Positions 44,946-53,503 are shown, counted from the first letter of the stretch. The stretch: 64,000 bases of DNA from Lachnospiraceae bacterium 3-1 (GCA_000403255.2 KE159592.1:62001-126000), one strand, 5' to 3'. The notes: generated from the letters alone by a model not told the origin. A program made the numbers and translations.

Positions 44946-45572
44946 ATGAAGATACTGGCGATTGCAGATGAAGAATCAAAAGGTTTATGGGAATATTTTG
45001 ACAAGAGTAAGATTAAGGATGTTGATTTGATCATCTCCTGTGGAGATTTAGATCCTGCTTATCTATCCTTTTTAGTGACTCTTTCTTCAGTGCCAGTACT
45101 GTATATACATGGGAACCATGATGGGAAATACGAAAAATTTCCACCGGATGGATGTATCTGCATTGAAGATCAGATTTATGTTCACAAGGGAGTAAGAATT
45201 TTGGGATTGGGAGGTTCCATGCGTTACAGTGCAGGGAAGCATCAATATACTGAGCGGCAGATGAAGCAGCGGGTGGCAAGGCTTTGGTTCAGGATTTTTC
45301 GGAAAGGAGGGTTTGACATATTGGTAACCCATGCTCCAGCCTATCAGTTAAATGACGGGCGGGATTTGCCCCATCAGGGATTCCAGGCATTTCGCACGTT
45401 ACTTGAGAAGTATAAGCCTAAGTTTTTCCTCCATGGACATGTACATTTATCTTATGGCGTCAACCAGAAACGATACGATAAGTATCAGGATACCCATATC
45501 ATCAATGCATATGAAAAATGTGTGTTTGAATTTGAAGATGAGAATCCGAAAGAATCTTTATCCGTATGGTAG
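44946..45572 (+). CDS. Metallophosphoesterase
   Basis: 208 residues. Calcineurin-like motifs in order: KILAIADEES (the usual DxH replaced by D-E-E), SCGDLDPAYL, HGNHDGK, VTHAPAYQLNDG and HGHVHLSYG. Binuclear-metal phosphoesterase of unknown substrate; the missing histidine of the first motif is notable and may alter metal binding. 8 bp after the ParB-BMP gene and probably co-transcribed with it. Confidence 0.88.
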   Translation: MKILAIADEESKGLWEYFDKSKIKDVDLIISCGDLDPAYLSFLVTLSSVPVLYIHGNHDGKYEKFPPDGCICIEDQIYVHKGVRILGLGGSMRYSAGKHQYTERQMKQRVARLWFRIFRKGGFDILVTHAPAYQLNDGRDLPHQGFQAFRTLLEKYKPKFFLHGHVHLSYGVNQKRYDKYQDTHIINAYEKCVFEFEDENPKESLSVW

Positions 45573-45595
45573 CCGTATGTTGATGCGTTGCTGGA

Positions 45596-45649
45596 GCCAA
45601 ATATCTGCGCAAGGGCGGCTGCTTGGCTCAGCGCTTGCGGAAATAAAAT
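45596..45649 (-). repeat. Structured repeat element, copy B
   Basis: Second close copy of the element at 38867-38920 (shared GCCAAATATC, GGCTGCTTGGCTCA). The stem is CGCAAG/CTTGCG, where copy A has GCGAGC/GCTCGC; one G-C pair is an A-T pair here, and one wobble has become a C-G pair. Confidence 0.75.
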
Positions 45650-45660
45650 ATATTTATCAA

Positions 45661-45714
45661 AGAAGGGATTGTTGTAAAATTTTCTATTTTACGGCAATCC
45701 CTTCTATTGTTTTT
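45661..45714 (+). terminator. Terminator after the metallophosphoesterase gene
   Basis: 20-nt arms (45661-45680 and 45686-45705) pair throughout with only G-U wobbles, closed by a TTTCT loop and followed by TTGTTTTT. Confidence 0.85.
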
Positions 45715-45734
45715 CAAAAAAGTGAAAATCTTTC

Positions 45735-45763
45735 TTGCAATATACCCCCATAGGGTATATAAT
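45735..45763 (+). promoter_or_regulatory. csoR-copA promoter with CsoR operator in the spacer
   Basis: TTGCAA at 45735-45740, 17-bp spacer, TATAAT at 45758-45763. Within it, 45740-45760 is a palindrome with ATATACCC and GGGTATAT arms around a C-C-A-T-A centre, the known CsoR operator form. Bound CsoR would block both hexamers. Confidence 0.9.
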
Positions 45764-45786
45764 ACCATCAGGAAGGAGGGAGGATA

Positions 45787-46089
45787 GTGGCAGAGGAAGG
45801 ATGTAATTGCTGTCGAACCAAAGAACGCTCTGAGAAAGAATATAAGGATTTGATTAATCGGTTAAATCGGATCGAAGGCCAGATACGGGGAATCAAAGGA
45901 ATGGTAGAAAAAGATGCTTATTGTCCAGATATATTGATTCAAGTGGCTGCTGCCAACGCAGCTTTAAATAGCTTCAATAAAGTTTTGCTGGCCAACCATA
46001 TTAAAACTTGTGTGACCAACGATATCCGGGAAGGAAAAGAAGAAACGGTAGATGAACTGTTGGCAACTTTGCAAAAATTAATGAAATAG
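45787..46089 (+). CDS. csoR: Copper-sensing repressor CsoR
   Basis: 100 residues with a GTG start (strong GGAGGGAGG upstream). All-helical DUF156 fold; Cu(I) ligands Cys46 (AYCPDI), His71 and Cys75 (NHIKTC) are all present, the C-H-C triad that separates copper sensors from the other members. An extra Cys-rich start (EEGCNCCR) is seen. Represses the csoR-copA operon through the operator in its promoter; copper releases it. copA starts 31 bp later. Confidence 0.94.
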   Translation: MAEEGCNCCRTKERSEKEYKDLINRLNRIEGQIRGIKGMVEKDAYCPDILIQVAAANAALNSFNKVLLANHIKTCVTNDIREGKEETVDELLATLQKLMK

Positions 46090-46120
46090 AACGTCAAATA
46101 TTGAAATTGGAGGTGATAAT

Positions 46121-48688
46121 ATGGAACAGTATACGGTAACCGGAATGAGTTGCGCCGCTTGCAGCGCCCGGGTGGAAAAAGCAGTGTCCCAGGTAGAGGG
46201 AGTTACTTCCTGCTCGGTCAGCCTGTTGACAAACTCTATGGGAGTGGAAGGGACAGCAACGGAACAGGCAATCCGAAAAGCAGTGGAAGAAGCTGGATAT
46301 GGAGCAGCCAAAAAAGGAGCCGCAAAATCAAGTGGTCTGGCAGTCCCAGCCGATGATTTGCTCAAGGATATGGAAACACCTGTTTTAAAACAGAGGCTTT
46401 TTTCTTCTCTTGGGTTTTTGGCAGCGCTAATGTATCTTTCCATGGGGCATATGATGTGGGGATGGCCTGTCCCGTCCTTTTTGGATGGGAACCATGTGGC
46501 AATGGGACTGCTGCAGCTTTTGTTGACAATAATTATTATGGTTGTTAATCAGAAATTTTTTATCAGCGGATGTAAAAGCCTGCTCCACAAATCTCCAAAT
46601 ATGGATACTCTGGTGGCTCTTGGTTCCGGGGCGGCCTTTGTGTATAGTACGTATGCACTTTTTGCTATGACAGATGCCCAGATGCGGGGAGATATGGCGG
46701 AAGTTATGGCATATATGCATGAATTCTATTTTGAATCTGCAGCTATGATATTGACTTTGATTACAGTAGGAAAAATGTTAGAGGCCAGGTCAAAGGGGAG
46801 AACCACCGACGCGTTGAAGAGCCTGATGAAGCTGGCTCCCAAGACAGCGATTGTGTGGAAAGACGGAACAGAGATGGAAGTTTCCATTGAACAGGTGAAA
46901 AAAGGCGACATTTTTTTGGTGCGTCCTGGGGAAAATATTCCAGTAGACGGAATTGTCCTGGAAGGGAACAGTGCAGTCAATGAAGCTGCTTTGACAGGCG
47001 AGAGTATTCCTTGTGATAAAACAGTGGGAGATGCGGTGTCAGCAGCTACTTCTAATCAGTCTGGATTCCTAAAATGTGAGGCGTCAAGAGTAGGGGAAGA
47101 TACCACATTATCCCAGATTATCCAGATGGTCAGCGATGCCGCAGCCACCAAAGCGCCCATTGCGAAGGTAGCGGATAAGGTGTCATATGTATTTGTTCCA
47201 ACTGTAATTGGAATTGCATTGGTGACTTTGCTAGTCTGGCTGTTGTCTGGTGCAACCATTGGGTTTGCTTTGGCAAGAAGTATTTCTGTTCTTGTAATCA
47301 GTTGTCCTTGCGCATTAGGGCTTGCAACACCAGTAGCCATTATGGTGGGGAACGGAATGGGCGCAAAAAACGGAATTATGTTTAAGACAGCGGTATCATT
47401 GGAAGAAACGGGGAAGATGGAGATTATAGCCCTGGATAAAACGGGAACAATTACAAATGGAGAGCCCCGGGTAACAGACCTCATACCTGCTGAGGGCGTT
47501 TCAGAAAAAGAACTGCTGCAAGTTGCCGTTGCCTTAGAACAAAAGAGCGAGCACCCTCTGGCAAAAGCTGTTCTTAAATATGCCAAGGATCAAAAAATAG
47601 ATATCCCAGAAGTTTCTCAATTCCAGGCGTTACCAGGAAATGGGCTGTCTGGTATGTGGAATCAGTCTTTTCTTTGTGGAGGAAATTATACCTTCATCAG
47701 CAGTCAGGCCCAGATTCCCGAAAATTTAAAAATTCAATCGGAGCATTTGGCGGAAACAGGAAAGACTCCGTTGTTTTTTTCCCGGGAAGGGAAAAGCATC
47801 GGTATGATTGGGGTGGCAGATGTAATGAAGGAAGACAGTGCCCAGGCAATCCGTGAGCTGAAGGCCATGGGACTTCATGTGGTAATGCTTACTGGAGATA
47901 ATGTACGTACAGCAAATGCCATTGGAAAACAAGCTGGTGTAGATGAGGTGATTGCTGGTGTGCTGCCAGACGGCAAAGAAAGCGTGATACGCCTGTTGCA
48001 GGAAAAAGGAAAGGTTGCCATGGTTGGGGATGGTATTAACGACGCTCCTGCACTAACCAGAGCAGATATGGGAATTGCAATTGGTGCAGGAACGGATATT
48101 GCCATAGATGCGGCGGATATCGTATTGATGAAAAGCCGCCTCAGCGATGTTGCAGCAGCCATCCGGTTGAGCCGAGGAACGCTGAGAAATATCCATGAAA
48201 ACTTGTTTTGGGCCTTTATCTATAATATTATAGGAATACCTCTTGCAGCCGGAATCTGGATTCCTTTGTTGGGGTGGCAGCTAAATCCAATGTTTGGGGC
48301 AGCGGCAATGAGCCTTTCAAGCTTCTGTGTGGTAACAAACGCACTGCGGCTGAATATGCTTCGTATTCATGACCCTGGAAAAGATAAACCACTAAAAAAG
48401 CGCAGAATCCCTAACCTGGAATCCATTCATGATTCAGACAGACAAGAGGAAAACATTCAAATTAAGGAGGAGATAAAAATGGAAAAAACAATGAAAATCG
48501 AAGGTATGATGTGTGGACACTGTGAGGCTACTGTAAAAAAAAGCTTAGAAGCATTGGCAGAAGTGTCAGAAGCGGTTGTCAGTCATGAAGCAGGAACAGC
48601 AGTAGTGAAGCTGTCAGGTGAAATTTCCGATGAAACGTTGAAAAGAACAGTGGAGGAGAAAGATTACAAGGTTCTTTCCATCCAGTAA
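46121..48688 (+). CDS. copA: Copper-exporting P1B-type ATPase with fused C-terminal copper chaperone domain
   Basis: 855 residues. N-terminal HMA domain with GMSCAACS (residues 8-15), eight membrane segments, CPC metal site at 395-397 (SCPCALGLATP), phosphorylation Asp439 in DKTGTITNG, GDGINDAPAL hinge motif. After the last membrane segment and a polar linker there is a second, C-terminal HMA domain (EKTMKIEGMMCGHCEATVKKSLEALAEVSEAVVSHEAGT, about 787-855), unusual for CopA, resembling CopZ. Just before it an internal AAGGAGG and in-frame ATG could also produce this domain alone. Exports Cu(I) from the cytosol; under CsoR control. Confidence 0.95.
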   Translation: MEQYTVTGMSCAACSARVEKAVSQVEGVTSCSVSLLTNSMGVEGTATEQAIRKAVEEAGYGAAKKGAAKSSGLAVPADDLLKDMETPVLKQRLFSSLGFLAALMYLSMGHMMWGWPVPSFLDGNHVAMGLLQLLLTIIIMVVNQKFFISGCKSLLHKSPNMDTLVALGSGAAFVYSTYALFAMTDAQMRGDMAEVMAYMHEFYFESAAMILTLITVGKMLEARSKGRTTDALKSLMKLAPKTAIVWKDGTEMEVSIEQVKKGDIFLVRPGENIPVDGIVLEGNSAVNEAALTGESIPCDKTVGDAVSAATSNQSGFLKCEASRVGEDTTLSQIIQMVSDAAATKAPIAKVADKVSYVFVPTVIGIALVTLLVWLLSGATIGFALARSISVLVISCPCALGLATPVAIMVGNGMGAKNGIMFKTAVSLEETGKMEIIALDKTGTITNGEPRVTDLIPAEGVSEKELLQVAVALEQKSEHPLAKAVLKYAKDQKIDIPEVSQFQALPGNGLSGMWNQSFLCGGNYTFISSQAQIPENLKIQSEHLAETGKTPLFFSREGKSIGMIGVADVMKEDSAQAIRELKAMGLHVVMLTGDNVRTANAIGKQAGVDEVIAGVLPDGKESVIRLLQEKGKVAMVGDGINDAPALTRADMGIAIGAGTDIAIDAADIVLMKSRLSDVAAAIRLSRGTLRNIHENLFWAFIYNIIGIPLAAGIWIPLLGWQLNPMFGAAAMSLSSFCVVTNALRLNMLRIHDPGKDKPLKKRRIPNLESIHDSDRQEENIQIKEEIKMEKTMKIEGMMCGHCEATVKKSLEALAEVSEAVVSHEAGTAVVKLSGEISDETLKRTVEEKDYKVLSIQ
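48464..48688 (+). other. copZ: Internal ribosome site and start for a CopZ-like product within copA
   Basis: AAGGAGG at 48464-48470 lies 8 nt before an in-frame ATG at 48479 inside copA. Translation from it gives a 69-residue protein with the GMMCGHC copper site and the length of stand-alone CopZ. This looks like a former copZ gene joined to copA by loss of the copA stop, keeping its start signals. Production of the short form is inference. Confidence 0.6.
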
Positions 48689-48776
48689 TGGGAAATTTGT
48701 AAAAAGTTTTTGTGAAAATAGCATAAAAATACCTTGGCGCTGCCTTGTACTTTTTGACAAAAAAATATTTTTTCCT

Positions 48777-48814
48777 GGAAAATCCTTGGAAAATCCTTAT
48801 GATTATAGTACAAT
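48777..48814 (+). promoter_or_regulatory. Promoter with tandem 11-bp repeats before the small basic protein
   Basis: TTGGAA at 48786-48791, 17-bp spacer, TACAAT at 48809-48814. GGAAAATCCTT occurs twice in tandem at 48777-48787 and 48788-48798, overlapping the -35; an operator is possible. Confidence 0.6.
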
Positions 48815-48845
48815 AGTACCATAAAACAATTAAGGGGTGAAAAGG

Positions 48846-49187
48846 ATGAAATCATTAGTCAATGAAAAAGTTTCTCATAACAAGTTTGGCACAGGAAAAA
48901 TTGTGGAAGAAACAGCCCTGAAAATATGGGTACAGTTTTCAGAAGCAGAACAGCCCAAAATTTTTGCTTTTCCCATTGCTTTTGAAAAATTCCTTATATT
49001 GGAAGATGCGGTTTTGCAGGAGGAATGCAAGAAGCTGGCAAAGGAGAAGCGCAAAGAGCTTGATGAGGCAGAAGCGAGAAGAGTTGCAGGCATAAAACGT
49101 ATTGTAGATGAGGAACGGAGAGAACGTTTGGCAGCGGCAAGGCTGAAACGGAAAAAGAAGCCGAAAGGGATGTTGTCACGCCCATGA
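48846..49187 (+). CDS. Small basic protein with SH3/tudor-like N-terminus
   Basis: 113 residues from ATG 48846 (AAGGGG 8 nt upstream; a GTG at 48837 is the alternative). The start VSHNKFGTGKIVEETALKIWVQFSEAEQPKIFAFPIAFEKFLIL resembles the small beta-barrel found at the C-terminus of UvrD-like helicases and in some RNA polymerase-binding proteins; the rest is a long charged helix (LAKEKRKELDEAEARRV...) ending in KRKKKPKG. Nucleic-acid or RNA polymerase binding seems plausible. Not recognised as a named gene. Own promoter and a terminator overlapping its stop. Confidence 0.75.
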   Translation: MKSLVNEKVSHNKFGTGKIVEETALKIWVQFSEAEQPKIFAFPIAFEKFLILEDAVLQEECKKLAKEKRKELDEAEARRVAGIKRIVDEERRERLAAARLKRKKKPKGMLSRP

Positions 49188-49216
49188 TTTTGATCGTGGG
49201 CGTGACAGCCTTTTTT
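49174..49216 (+). terminator. Terminator overlapping the small basic protein's stop
   Basis: TGTCACGCCCATGAT (49174-49188) pairs with ATCGTGGGCGTGACA (49193-49207), one wobble, followed by six T (49211-49216). The left arm contains the stop codon. Confidence 0.85.
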
Positions 49217-49399
49217 CCTTTGATTTTGGAGAAAAAACAATTATTTACAAACATAAATATGAAAAAAGCAGAAAAATTAGAAAATTCAGAAAAATATGCG
49301 AAAAAATACCACTATTTTTTCGCATATTGCATGATGTAATTTTAAAAAAATGTGTTACAATAAGGAGTAGTAACGTAAAAAAAACTGGGGAGGTCGTAT

Positions 49400-50350
49400 A
49401 TGGAAGAGAATACAGCCAGTGGATTACGTGAGCAGCAGTTGAGACGTAAGCGAATTAGGAAGATCAAATCGACGATTGTTGCAGGAGTGGCTGCATGGAT
49501 TTTAATAACAAGCGTATTAACGGTTACTCTTTTGGTGAAATTGCTTCGCATGGAAAATCGGCTGAATGAGCTTGCACAGTCAATTATTTCGGTAGAGCAG
49601 GTAGTAGAAGATGTGAATGAGAAGAGTGCGCCGTCTCCAGAAGAGAGTGCCGATACATCGGATATGCTGGGAAATGCACAGGGCCTGTTGGATGATAATG
49701 CCTATAAAGAAGGCCAAAAGCAAAAGGTATATCTCACTTTTGATGATGGGCCAAGTGAAAATACAGCAAAGATCCTTGATATTTTAAAAGAAAAGAATAT
49801 TAAGGCAACTTTTTTTGTGATTGGACAAGAAGATGAAAAATCAAAAGAATTGTACCAGCGGATTGTAGCAGAGGGACATACGCTTGGAATGCATTCTTTT
49901 TCACATAAATATAATGTAATTTATGAATCGCTGGAAGCCTTTTCAGAAGATGTGGCACATTTACAGTCTTATCTGGCTGAGGTGACAGGAATTACACCTG
50001 AGATCATGAGATTTCCAGGTGGAAGCAGCAATCAGGTGAGTAATACAGATATGACAGAATTTATTCGTTTCTTGAATGAAAAAGGGATTACTTACTATGA
50101 TTGGAACGTGGCAAGTGGAGACGCTACAAGCCAGGTTTATACGCCAGATGAATTGGTTGAGAATGTTATGAATGATGTTGGAAGATATGAGACATCCATT
50201 GTATTGATGCATGATGCGGCCAATAAGTCTAGTACTGTAGAAGCGCTAATTCCAATGATTGAGAAGTTACAGGAGATGGGAGTGGAGTTACTTCCAATTG
50301 ATGAAAATACAACACTAATTCAGCAAATACCTGCAGACAGCGTAAAATAA
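49400..50350 (+). CDS. Membrane-anchored polysaccharide deacetylase
   Basis: 316 residues. One membrane span at about 27-49 (IVAGVAAWILITSVLTVTLLV) then a short coiled linker and a NodB-type domain: TFDDGPSENT (motif 1, catalytic Asp and metal Asp), HSFSH (motif 2, metal His), RFPGGSSNQV (motif 3), YYDWNVASGDA (motif 4) and IVLMHD (motif 5). All catalytic positions are present. Probably deacetylates peptidoglycan N-acetylglucosamine or a surface polymer. Upstream a short AT-rich region; bactofilin gene follows 93 bp after. Confidence 0.93.
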   Translation: MEENTASGLREQQLRRKRIRKIKSTIVAGVAAWILITSVLTVTLLVKLLRMENRLNELAQSIISVEQVVEDVNEKSAPSPEESADTSDMLGNAQGLLDDNAYKEGQKQKVYLTFDDGPSENTAKILDILKEKNIKATFFVIGQEDEKSKELYQRIVAEGHTLGMHSFSHKYNVIYESLEAFSEDVAHLQSYLAEVTGITPEIMRFPGGSSNQVSNTDMTEFIRFLNEKGITYYDWNVASGDATSQVYTPDELVENVMNDVGRYETSIVLMHDAANKSSTVEALIPMIEKLQEMGVELLPIDENTTLIQQIPADSVK

Positions 50351-50443
50351 TCGTTTGATATGATTATTATGGAGAGGATTTACACAAAATAGGATTGGTT
50401 GTATGATAGCCCAAACAAAGACAAAAATAATGGAGGTACATAT

Positions 50444-51346
50444 ATGAGCTTTTTTAAAGATTTTAAAGAGGATTTATCTCAGGCAGTGAATGAACTGCTT
50501 CCAGGAGAAGAGATGACCAAAACATCTTCAGGTCAGTCAGATCTGGTTATAAACACTCTGGAGCAGGAAGTGGACGTGCAGTCTGAGTTGAAAAAGTTGG
50601 AAGGATTGTTTGAAAAAGTAGATGAAACTGCAACCAGAAGACCCGAAAGACCAGTTGCTCCTGCCAAAAGGGAGCCCGTAGCTGTTCCAGAGAGAACAAT
50701 ACCGGATGCAGTTCAAACAGAACAAAAAGAAGTAAAAGTAGTGGAAACAGTGGTGAAAGAGCCAGAACATAAGGAGGAAACGATTGTGAGTACAGAAGCT
50801 GTTATGAATGAGAAAGTTGCAAATGAGGAAACAAATATTCCAGTAGAGGAGATGGCTGCGGATAAGAATCCAGCTGCTGGTTTACCAAAGGAAATTTCAG
50901 ATGAAGTTACTATAATTACAGAAGGAACGACACTGAAAGGTGATTTGGAATCCATTGGTTCTTTTGAATTAAGAGGAAGAATTGACGGAAATGTACGTTG
51001 TAATGGAAAAGTAACTGTTACAGGAAGTATTAAGGGAAATGCAGAAGCATCAGAATTTTTTGCAGATGCTGCACAGGTAGAGGGAGAAATTTCTACCAGC
51101 GGAACTGTTAAAATTGGCCTTGGCTCTGTAGTGGTTGGAAATATCACAGCAACTAGTGCGGTTATCGCAGGGGCAATCAAAGGTGATATTGATGTGCAGG
51201 GACCAGTTGTAGTGGATACTTCAGCGGTAGTAATGGGAAATATCAAATCACGTTCTGTACAGATTAATAATGGCGCAGTCATTGAAGGCTTTTGTTCTCA
51301 ATGCTATGCAGATGTGGATATGGAAACTTTTTTTGATAAAAAGTAA
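50444..51346 (+). CDS. Bactofilin-family protein
   Basis: 300 residues from ATG 50444 (GGAGG 10 nt upstream). Residues 1-160 are a low-complexity acidic/proline-containing linker (SELKKLEGLFEKVDE, VPERTIPD...); residues ~165-285 are the bactofilin beta-helix: TIITEGTTLKGDLESIGSFELRGRIDGNVRCNGKVTVTGSIKGNAEASEFFADAA and repeats with [G-x-[IV]] pattern. These polymerise into filaments that position cell-envelope enzymes; the neighbouring deacetylase is a plausible client. The long N-terminal extension exceeds that of most bactofilins. Confidence 0.9.
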   Translation: MSFFKDFKEDLSQAVNELLPGEEMTKTSSGQSDLVINTLEQEVDVQSELKKLEGLFEKVDETATRRPERPVAPAKREPVAVPERTIPDAVQTEQKEVKVVETVVKEPEHKEETIVSTEAVMNEKVANEETNIPVEEMAADKNPAAGLPKEISDEVTIITEGTTLKGDLESIGSFELRGRIDGNVRCNGKVTVTGSIKGNAEASEFFADAAQVEGEISTSGTVKIGLGSVVVGNITATSAVIAGAIKGDIDVQGPVVVDTSAVVMGNIKSRSVQINNGAVIEGFCSQCYADVDMETFFDKK

Positions 51347-51358
51347 GAAAGGCAGCCG

Positions 51359-52054
51359 ATGAAAAGAATATTATTGAAATTAAGCGGAGAAGCGCTGGCA
51401 GGTGAAAAGCATACTGGATTTGATGAAAATACAGTTACTGTAGTGGCAAAGCAGGTGAAACAGCTTGTAGATGATGGCGTGGAAGTTGGAATTGTAATTG
51501 GTGGAGGCAATTTCTGGCGCGGAAGAACAAGTGAGACAATTGATCGCACAAAGGCAGATCAGATTGGAATGCTTGCTACAATTATGAATTGTATTTATGT
51601 GTCTGAGATTTTCCGTTCTGTTGGAATGAGAACTCAGGTGTTGACGCCCTTTACCTGTGGAGCGTTTACGAAACTGTTTTCCAAAGACAGAGCCAACAAA
51701 TATTTTTCCAAAGGGATAGTTTGTTTTTTTGCAGGGGGAACCGGGCATCCGTATTTTTCTACAGATACGGCAACTGTGTTACGTGCGGTTGAGATTGAAG
51801 CAGAAGGGATTTTTCTGGCAAAGGCAATTGATGGCGTGTATGACAGTGATCCAAAGGTTAACCCTGGAGCAGTCAAGTATGATGAGATTTCGATACAGGA
51901 AGTAATTGACCAAAAGCTTGCAGTGATTGACTTGACAGCTTCCATTATGTGTATGGAAAATAAAATGCCGATGTATGTGTTTGGCTTAAATGAAGAAAAT
52001 AGTATTGTTAAGGCAGTGGGCGGAGCATTTTCCGGAACAAAGGTTACGGTCTAG
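51359..52054 (+). CDS. pyrH: UMP kinase
   Basis: 231 residues. Amino-acid kinase fold: RILLKLSGEALAG, GVEVGIVIGGGNFWRG, MGMLATIMNCIYV-type segment, TGHPYFSTDTATVLRAVEIEAEGIFLAKAIDGVYDSDP. Hexameric enzyme making UDP, inhibited by UTP. First gene of a long run of closely spaced genes (pyrH, frr, uppS, cdsA, dxr, rseP, ispG, polC) with the order conserved in Firmicutes; 12 bp after bactofilin. Confidence 0.97.
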   Translation: MKRILLKLSGEALAGEKHTGFDENTVTVVAKQVKQLVDDGVEVGIVIGGGNFWRGRTSETIDRTKADQIGMLATIMNCIYVSEIFRSVGMRTQVLTPFTCGAFTKLFSKDRANKYFSKGIVCFFAGGTGHPYFSTDTATVLRAVEIEAEGIFLAKAIDGVYDSDPKVNPGAVKYDEISIQEVIDQKLAVIDLTASIMCMENKMPMYVFGLNEENSIVKAVGGAFSGTKVTV

Positions 52055-52078
52055 CGTAGAAATTGGGAGGGTTTTAGT

Positions 52079-52633
52079 ATGGATGAGAGATTACAAAAAT
52101 ATGATAATAAAATGCAGAAATCATACGATAATCTGCTGGAGGAGTTTGGTTCCATCCGTGCAGGGCGTGCTAATCCCCATGTATTGGATAAATTGAAAGT
52201 TGATTATTACGGAACACCCACTGGGCTTCAGCAGGTGGCAAATATTTCTGTTCCTGAGCCAAGAATGCTTTTGATTCAGCCATGGGAGCCAAATATGGTA
52301 CGTGTGATAGAAAAAGCAATTCTTACTTCTGATTTGGGTATCAATCCCACCAATGATGGAAAGGTGATTCGTTTGACCTTTCCGGAATTAACAGAGGAAC
52401 GTAGAAAAGACCTTGCGAAGGAGATTAAGAAAAAAGGAGAAGCAGCGAAGGTTGCTGTCCGCAATATTCGCAGGGATGCCAATGATTCTTTCAAAAAATT
52501 AGGAAAGTCCAATGACATCTCGGAAGATGAAATCAAAGAATTAGAGGAGCAGGTGCAAAAATTAACAGATAAGTATATTGCCAAGGTAGATAAGGCAGTA
52601 GAAGAAAAATCAAAAGAGATTCTTACAGTATAA
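52079..52633 (+). CDS. frr: Ribosome recycling factor
   Basis: 184 residues, standard RRF. Begins MDERLQKYDNKMQKSYDNLLEEFGSIRAGRANPHVLDKLKVDYYGTPT, with the RAGRANP hallmark, and ends with a long helix (ELEEQVQKLTDKYIAKVDKAVEEKSKEIL). With EF-G splits the post-termination ribosome. A hairpin follows before uppS. Confidence 0.98.
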   Translation: MDERLQKYDNKMQKSYDNLLEEFGSIRAGRANPHVLDKLKVDYYGTPTGLQQVANISVPEPRMLLIQPWEPNMVRVIEKAILTSDLGINPTNDGKVIRLTFPELTEERRKDLAKEIKKKGEAAKVAVRNIRRDANDSFKKLGKSNDISEDEIKELEEQVQKLTDKYIAKVDKAVEEKSKEILTV

Positions 52634-52676
52634 TACCACCTTACGCTGTGCGGACAAGTGGTTGTACTTAGTGTCT

Positions 52677-52709
52677 AAAAGGGGCATGGCGGCAGCGTCT
52701 GTCCCTTTT
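52677..52709 (+). terminator. Hairpin between frr and uppS
   Basis: AAAAGGGGCA (52677-52686) and TGTCCCTTTT (52700-52709) form a 10-bp stem with one wobble and a T-rich right arm. It may be a partial terminator separating pyrH-frr from the downstream genes. Confidence 0.55.
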
Positions 52710-52746
52710 CCTTATATTGACATACCGAAATTTTGGGAGGTTTTTT

Positions 52747-53484
52747 ATGGAAATTCCACAACATGTAGCAATTATTTTAGATGGAAATGGGAGATGGGCG
52801 AAACAGCATGGCATGCCGAGGAATTATGGACATACCCAAGGAGCAAAAAATGTAGAGACTATTTGCCGGGAAGCATGGAATATGGGAATTAAATATCTGA
52901 CTGTGTATGCATTTTCCACGGAAAACTGGAGTAGACCAAAAGATGAAGTGAATGCTCTGATGAAGCTGCTGCGGAATTATATGAAAAATTGTATCAAAAC
53001 TGCAGAAAAGAATCATATGAGGGTTCGGGTCATTGGAGATACCAGTAAATTGGATACTGATATTCAGGAAAGTATCCGCAGGCTGGAAGACTTCTCCAAG
53101 GACCAGGATGGATTGAATTTCCAGATTGCCATTAATTATGGCAGTCGGGATGAAATGCTGCGAGGAATGAAGAAGATGCTTGTGGACTACAAAGAAGATA
53201 GATTTACCTTGGAAGAATTGGATGAACAGCGGTTTGAAAGCTATCTGGATACAAAAGATATTCCAGCGCCAGATTTATTGATTCGTACCAGTGGAGAACA
53301 AAGAATCTCCAATTACCTTCTTTGGCAGCTTGCATACAGTGAACTTTATTTTACGGATGTGGCCTGGCCTGATTTTACAAAAAAGGAATTAGAAAAAGCT
53401 ATTCAGGACTATAATAAAAGAGATAGACGTTTTGGCGGTATAGGAAATTTGCCAGAGCACACATCCAAAGCTGGGAAAGAGTAG
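52747..53484 (+). CDS. uppS: Undecaprenyl diphosphate synthase (cis-prenyltransferase)
   Basis: 245 residues from ATG 52747 (GGGAGG upstream). Builds the C55 lipid carrier from IPP and FPP. Motifs: IILDGNGRWAKQHG (catalytic Asp and first phosphate site), YLTVYAFSTENWSRP, IRTSGEQRISNYLLWQLAYSELYF. No membrane span, as usual for this peripheral enzyme. Feeds the same envelope pathways as cdsA, dxr and ispG downstream. Confidence 0.97.
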   Translation: MEIPQHVAIILDGNGRWAKQHGMPRNYGHTQGAKNVETICREAWNMGIKYLTVYAFSTENWSRPKDEVNALMKLLRNYMKNCIKTAEKNHMRVRVIGDTSKLDTDIQESIRRLEDFSKDQDGLNFQIAINYGSRDEMLRGMKKMLVDYKEDRFTLEELDEQRFESYLDTKDIPAPDLLIRTSGEQRISNYLLWQLAYSELYFTDVAWPDFTKKELEKAIQDYNKRDRRFGGIGNLPEHTSKAGKE

Positions 53485-53503
53485 ACGTAGAGGAGGGTGT
53501 AAA

